Below are positions 15,075 to 17,485 of a DNA stretch of 17,485 nucleotides, piece by piece. Where the stretch lies: contig JAJFHK010000428.1 in the NCBI GenBank assembly GCA_021775655.1, positions 1 through 17,485 of the forward strand. Direction: 5' to 3'. Position 1 is the stretch's first letter. The number at the start of each line of letters is the position of its first letter. A program made the position numbers and the translations under genes. This DNA comes from Filomicrobium sp. (GTDB lineage: Bacteria; Pseudomonadota; Alphaproteobacteria; Rhizobiales; Hyphomicrobiaceae). The notes beneath the pieces were generated by a model. The model searched no databases, was not told the DNA's origin, and worked only from the letters and a program-made list of their open reading frames with translations.

Positions 15075-15396
15075 CTCTAACGCTGCACTCGCCTTCTCCT
15101 GAAAATGGTGGTCGTGTCATCTTGCGGCGAGCAGTGGTGGGGATCTGTTCCATCGGGAACACTGCTAGTGCCGAGAACGATTCAAGCTACTCGTGGCGTG
15201 TCTGCTGTTGGAGTAAGACCGTTGCGCCATGTTCCTATTGAGTTCCTTCGCTTTTGTCCCGAGGCAGCCATCGGCAGTCCGACCGCATGAGTTGAATCAG
15301 CTGTACTGATTGGCGTTCCGTTCGGGTGCCCAAGCAAGAAAGTATGGGAGAAAAAAAAGTTGCCTACTGCGGGCAATCGGCCACAGTTGGAGGTGG
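15075..15396. other. Gene-free region upstream of the 530-aa protein gene
   Basis: About 320 bases with no convincing gene. Short open frames exist on both strands (for example 15105-15290 plus and 15182-15376 minus), but they have no ribosome binding site and an amino-acid content rich in Trp, Cys, Ser and Arg, as expected of non-coding DNA. The stretch ends with an 8-A run (15352-15359) and a likely promoter. It may be remnant DNA of a lost gene. Confidence 0.5.
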
Positions 15397-15402
15397 TATA
15401 AT
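15394..15402 (+). promoter_or_regulatory. Extended -10 promoter TGGTATAAT
   Basis: A perfect TATAAT at 15397-15402 is preceded by TG one base upstream, an extended -10 element, which can work without a good -35. The -35 position is indeed poor. Transcription would start near 15408-15410, about 35 bases before the preferred start of the 530-aa protein gene. Confidence 0.55.
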
Positions 15403-15444
15403 TTCATTTAGTTGAAACCGAAATCACTTGATTGTGGGGCATGG

Positions 15445-17037
15445 ATGTTTGGAACCGCCGACTCTGCATTGCCATCGAATGTTGCAGCAATTTTCGATAG
15501 TGTCCTTAAAGTCCTCAATAGCGAACACGAGCAGAACAACACGCTGCCCGAGCCTTTTCGATCGGCAGTCATCGGCGGTATCAATTGCGATATGCTTCCA
15601 GGGGCCAAAGGTGAGTTCGGACGGGCGCCCACGAATCCAATTCCAGTTAATGGCCCTCTTGGCGAAATCCTTTACCTCTCGCGCCTACGCACTAACCCCG
15701 GCTGGAAGCGGCTCTGGTCCCCCGGCTCGCCGCTGATGTTCCACCGAGTGCGGGCGGAAGATGGCCTTGAAGGTGCGGTTGATGTGTTTGAAGTTCTGTC
15801 CTTAGATGGTAGAATGCGCGAAAAACTTTTCCTATCGATGTATCATCCCAGGAAGAGCCATAGTGCGCCGACGGGCTACGCCATTGCGCCCAAACTCGAC
15901 TCCGATAACTTGACCTATGGCGTCAACCACGTTGTCGAAAGATTTCCGCAAAGGCTCGATGCCTATATCCGCCAGTGGCAGATGGATATGCTTGGCATTC
16001 CGCTGCCCGTACATCGCGTTCGCGAAGCGGTGAATGGTTCGCGTTTCAAGCCATCCTTTATTGGCGACATTGAACAGCACAGGCCGGACCAACTCGACGC
16101 ACAATTGCACGAGGACGTGCTCAAGCTTCTACATGCGAGGAACGATCCGCGCTTTGAGGGAAAAGCTGTTGCAATAGGCACTGATGGACTTGTACGTCCA
16201 TTCCCCGCTCAGCCCATTCCGTCGCAATCGCAAGTTGGGCCGGCAGAACCGTCGCGTACCGTATCACGATGGGCTTCGAAAGAGGCTCGAAGCGGAACAT
16301 GCATGTCGAGTGCTTCACATGATCTGGTCTGGTCGCAAATAGTTGTTGAGGCCGGAGAAGCAACTGGAGACCGGCTTTGGTGTGCTCTAATTCGCGAAAT
16401 AGCAAAAATCGCCGTCGAGAGGAGTGGCGAAGATCCTGAAGTAGATGAACTTGATGAATCATGGTCCTATTCAGTCGAGCAGACAATTTTGGATTGGCAA
16501 AACGAGTCATTACCCTACAGCTCTGACCTCTCGCTCATTTTAGGTGAGTTGGATTATTTCCAGAACCTCGACATACCGTGGGACGAGAGGTTTACGTTGT
16601 CCGGTCGGATTTGCTTCGACCCAAGTATTGTTTGGGATATCAGAGGGGTACTTGACGATTACCCCGAGGCAAGAGACGCAGTCACGGACGAGTTGGTGGA
16701 AGATTTTTACTCAGACTGGCGAACAGCTTTCTTGCTCCGGATCCTGGAGGAGGTGAAGTCACTCAATGACGACGCTGACAAAGTCGGCGCTCAGCCACCG
16801 CGTATGGATGACCTCATGCCAAACCTCACAGCTTACGGGGTTGCCGACATTATCAGGAAAGCGGACAATGCCGACGAGGCTCTTAGCTCTGATGGTTCCG
16901 ATCCAAAGCGCACCTCCGTCGATACTTCGGCTAAACAGTCGCAAAGAGTAGACCGGATAAGAGCGTTCATGAAAGATCTGAAGGAGAGGAAACCGCCTCC
17001 GGCAAGCGCGCGGATAGAGCCATACGGTCCAAAGTAG
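15445..17037 (+). CDS. Large hypothetical protein with conserved N-terminal domain
   Basis: A 530-aa protein, probably cytosolic, with no signal peptide or membrane segment. Residues about 44-150 contain ordered motifs: GGINCDMLP (44-52), GEFGR (56-60), TNPIPVNGPLGEILYL (63-78), MFHRV (98-102), VDVFEVLSLDG (112-122), LFLSMYHPRKS (128-138) and APTGYAI (141-147). I recall a similar 'NPIPVNG...YL..L...FHR...VDVFE...Y.P..S...P.GY' arrangement in an uncharacterised family of bacterial proteins, usually much shorter. The C-terminal half (from about 280) is acidic with no recognised domain. The start is ATG 15445 with GGGG 6 bases ahead; a TTG at 15412 would add 11 residues but no suitable ribosome binding site. 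The sole gene with its own promoter here. Confidence 0.75.
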   Translation: MFGTADSALPSNVAAIFDSVLKVLNSEHEQNNTLPEPFRSAVIGGINCDMLPGAKGEFGRAPTNPIPVNGPLGEILYLSRLRTNPGWKRLWSPGSPLMFHRVRAEDGLEGAVDVFEVLSLDGRMREKLFLSMYHPRKSHSAPTGYAIAPKLDSDNLTYGVNHVVERFPQRLDAYIRQWQMDMLGIPLPVHRVREAVNGSRFKPSFIGDIEQHRPDQLDAQLHEDVLKLLHARNDPRFEGKAVAIGTDGLVRPFPAQPIPSQSQVGPAEPSRTVSRWASKEARSGTCMSSASHDLVWSQIVVEAGEATGDRLWCALIREIAKIAVERSGEDPEVDELDESWSYSVEQTILDWQNESLPYSSDLSLILGELDYFQNLDIPWDERFTLSGRICFDPSIVWDIRGVLDDYPEARDAVTDELVEDFYSDWRTAFLLRILEEVKSLNDDADKVGAQPPRMDDLMPNLTAYGVADIIRKADNADEALSSDGSDPKRTSVDTSAKQSQRVDRIRAFMKDLKERKPPPASARIEPYGPK

Positions 17038-17052
17038 TCGAAATCCTGCGCC

Positions 17053-17214
17053 ATGGAAATGTCGTTCGCAGCAGCGGGCGTCTCCGCGACTTTCTCCGGG
17101 CTGACGCTCGCGCCGGGTCTGGACGGTACCATCTATGTAGTGCTCGGCACAGCTGTGCAGATGGCGAATTCATCGGGTTCTCACCAAGTAGAATACCGGA
17201 TTGGCAAGTCATAA
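17053..17214 (+). CDS. Possible short ORF, in frame just after the 530-aa gene
   Basis: A 53-aa open frame starting MEMSFAAAGVSATF and ending in YRIGKS, in the same frame as the preceding gene and 15 bases beyond its TAG stop. Third codon positions are mostly G or C and the composition (Ala, Gly, Val, Thr, Ser) looks protein-like, though no Shine-Dalgarno is visible. It may be a real small gene, a decayed 3' end of the upstream gene after a nonsense mutation, or chance. Confidence 0.3.
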   Translation: MEMSFAAAGVSATFSGLTLAPGLDGTIYVVLGTAVQMANSSGSHQVEYRIGKS

Positions 17215-17283
17215 ATGTAGCGGGCTAGGCGTCCCTCGCGCTCCTTAATTTAGCGAACAGTGGCTGGAAACCAAGAGGTAATA

Positions 17284-17485
17284 ATGGCCAACGTCTTTTA
17301 CGTACGAGACGGGTACGGAAATGATCTGACGTCCGGTGGCAGAGAGATCCCGCTTGACCAAATCGTCGACAATTTTCCGAGGGTAAAACCTATTTGGTCA
17401 GAATGTCCGCCGTGTATGAATTCCGAACGTCCCACTAACCCGGTCGCGGATTTCAGTTATGTCGTACTGCACGTGGAGACTCGAG
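17284..17485 (+). CDS. N-terminus of an unrecognised protein (partial)
   Basis: An open frame beginning MANVFYVRDGYGNDLTSGGR runs off the right edge after 67 codons. GAGG lies six bases before the ATG (AGAGGTAATA), which makes the start credible. A WSECPPCMNSE segment carries a CPPC motif at about residues 43-46. I do not recognise the family. It is separated from the preceding ORF by about 70 bases on the same strand. Confidence 0.6.
   Translation, partial: MANVFYVRDGYGNDLTSGGREIPLDQIVDNFPRVKPIWSECPPCMNSERPTNPVADFSYVVLHVETR

Noticed and set aside
15105..15376. Short frames on both strands in the gene-free region
   Set aside because: No ribosome binding site, odd composition and mutual overlap. 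A minus-strand GQKR-type phrase recalled repeat-derived peptides seen in related genomes, but the match was too weak to call.
16833..17212. Minus-strand frames of 99 and 81 codons
   Set aside because: Antisense to the end of the 530-aa gene and the following ORF, without start signals or known motifs.

Overview
The window looks like a chromosomal stretch from an alphaproteobacterium of the order Hyphomicrobiales (Rhizobiales). Two things suggest this. Protein features are typical of the order: a MotA/ExbB-like channel followed by a MotB/OmpA-like start, a small DUF4164 gene in front of zapA, a ThiE-like protein near gap, and an ELM1/DUF1022 protein. The run zapA - 6S RNA - 5-formyl-THF cyclo-ligase - YmdB-type phosphoesterase - yebC - ruvC - ruvA is also characteristic. 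Genus cannot be fixed from sequence reading alone.

Positions 1-5224 (minus strand) hold, in transcription order: gap (GAPDH), a ThiE-like protein, a secreted Sel1-repeat protein, an inositol-monophosphatase-family enzyme, a MotA/TolQ/ExbB-type membrane protein, and the first codons of a MotB/OmpA-like partner that runs off the left edge. A strong hairpin between gap and the ThiE-like gene probably ends the gap transcript. As I recall the order in relatives, tkt, pgk and fba usually sit around gap; they are not here.

Positions 5588-11116 (plus strand) hold a housekeeping block: DUF4164 coiled-coil protein, zapA (division), a probable 6S RNA (ssrS) with its own promoter, an unrecognised two-TM membrane protein, the cyclo-ligase (folate one-carbon metabolism), a YmdB-type metallophosphoesterase, YebC, a 63-aa unknown, and the Holliday-junction genes ruvC and ruvA. 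ruvB does not follow ruvA. Instead a small membrane protein and a cyclophilin-like-fold protein (coupled by an ATGA overlap) converge tail-to-tail on an ELM1-family protein on the minus strand.

Positions 13037-17485 are accessory in character: small membrane proteins, a DUF2007-like protein, a gene-free stretch of about 340 bp, a 530-aa protein of unknown function with its own extended -10 promoter, a possible 53-aa ORF in frame just after it, and a partial unknown gene at the right edge. I see no transposase, CRISPR array, tRNA or rRNA. The least explained material is the 530-aa protein with its neighbours, the membrane gene inserted between ssrS and the cyclo-ligase, and the ThiE-like protein that lacks the canonical substrate-binding motif.
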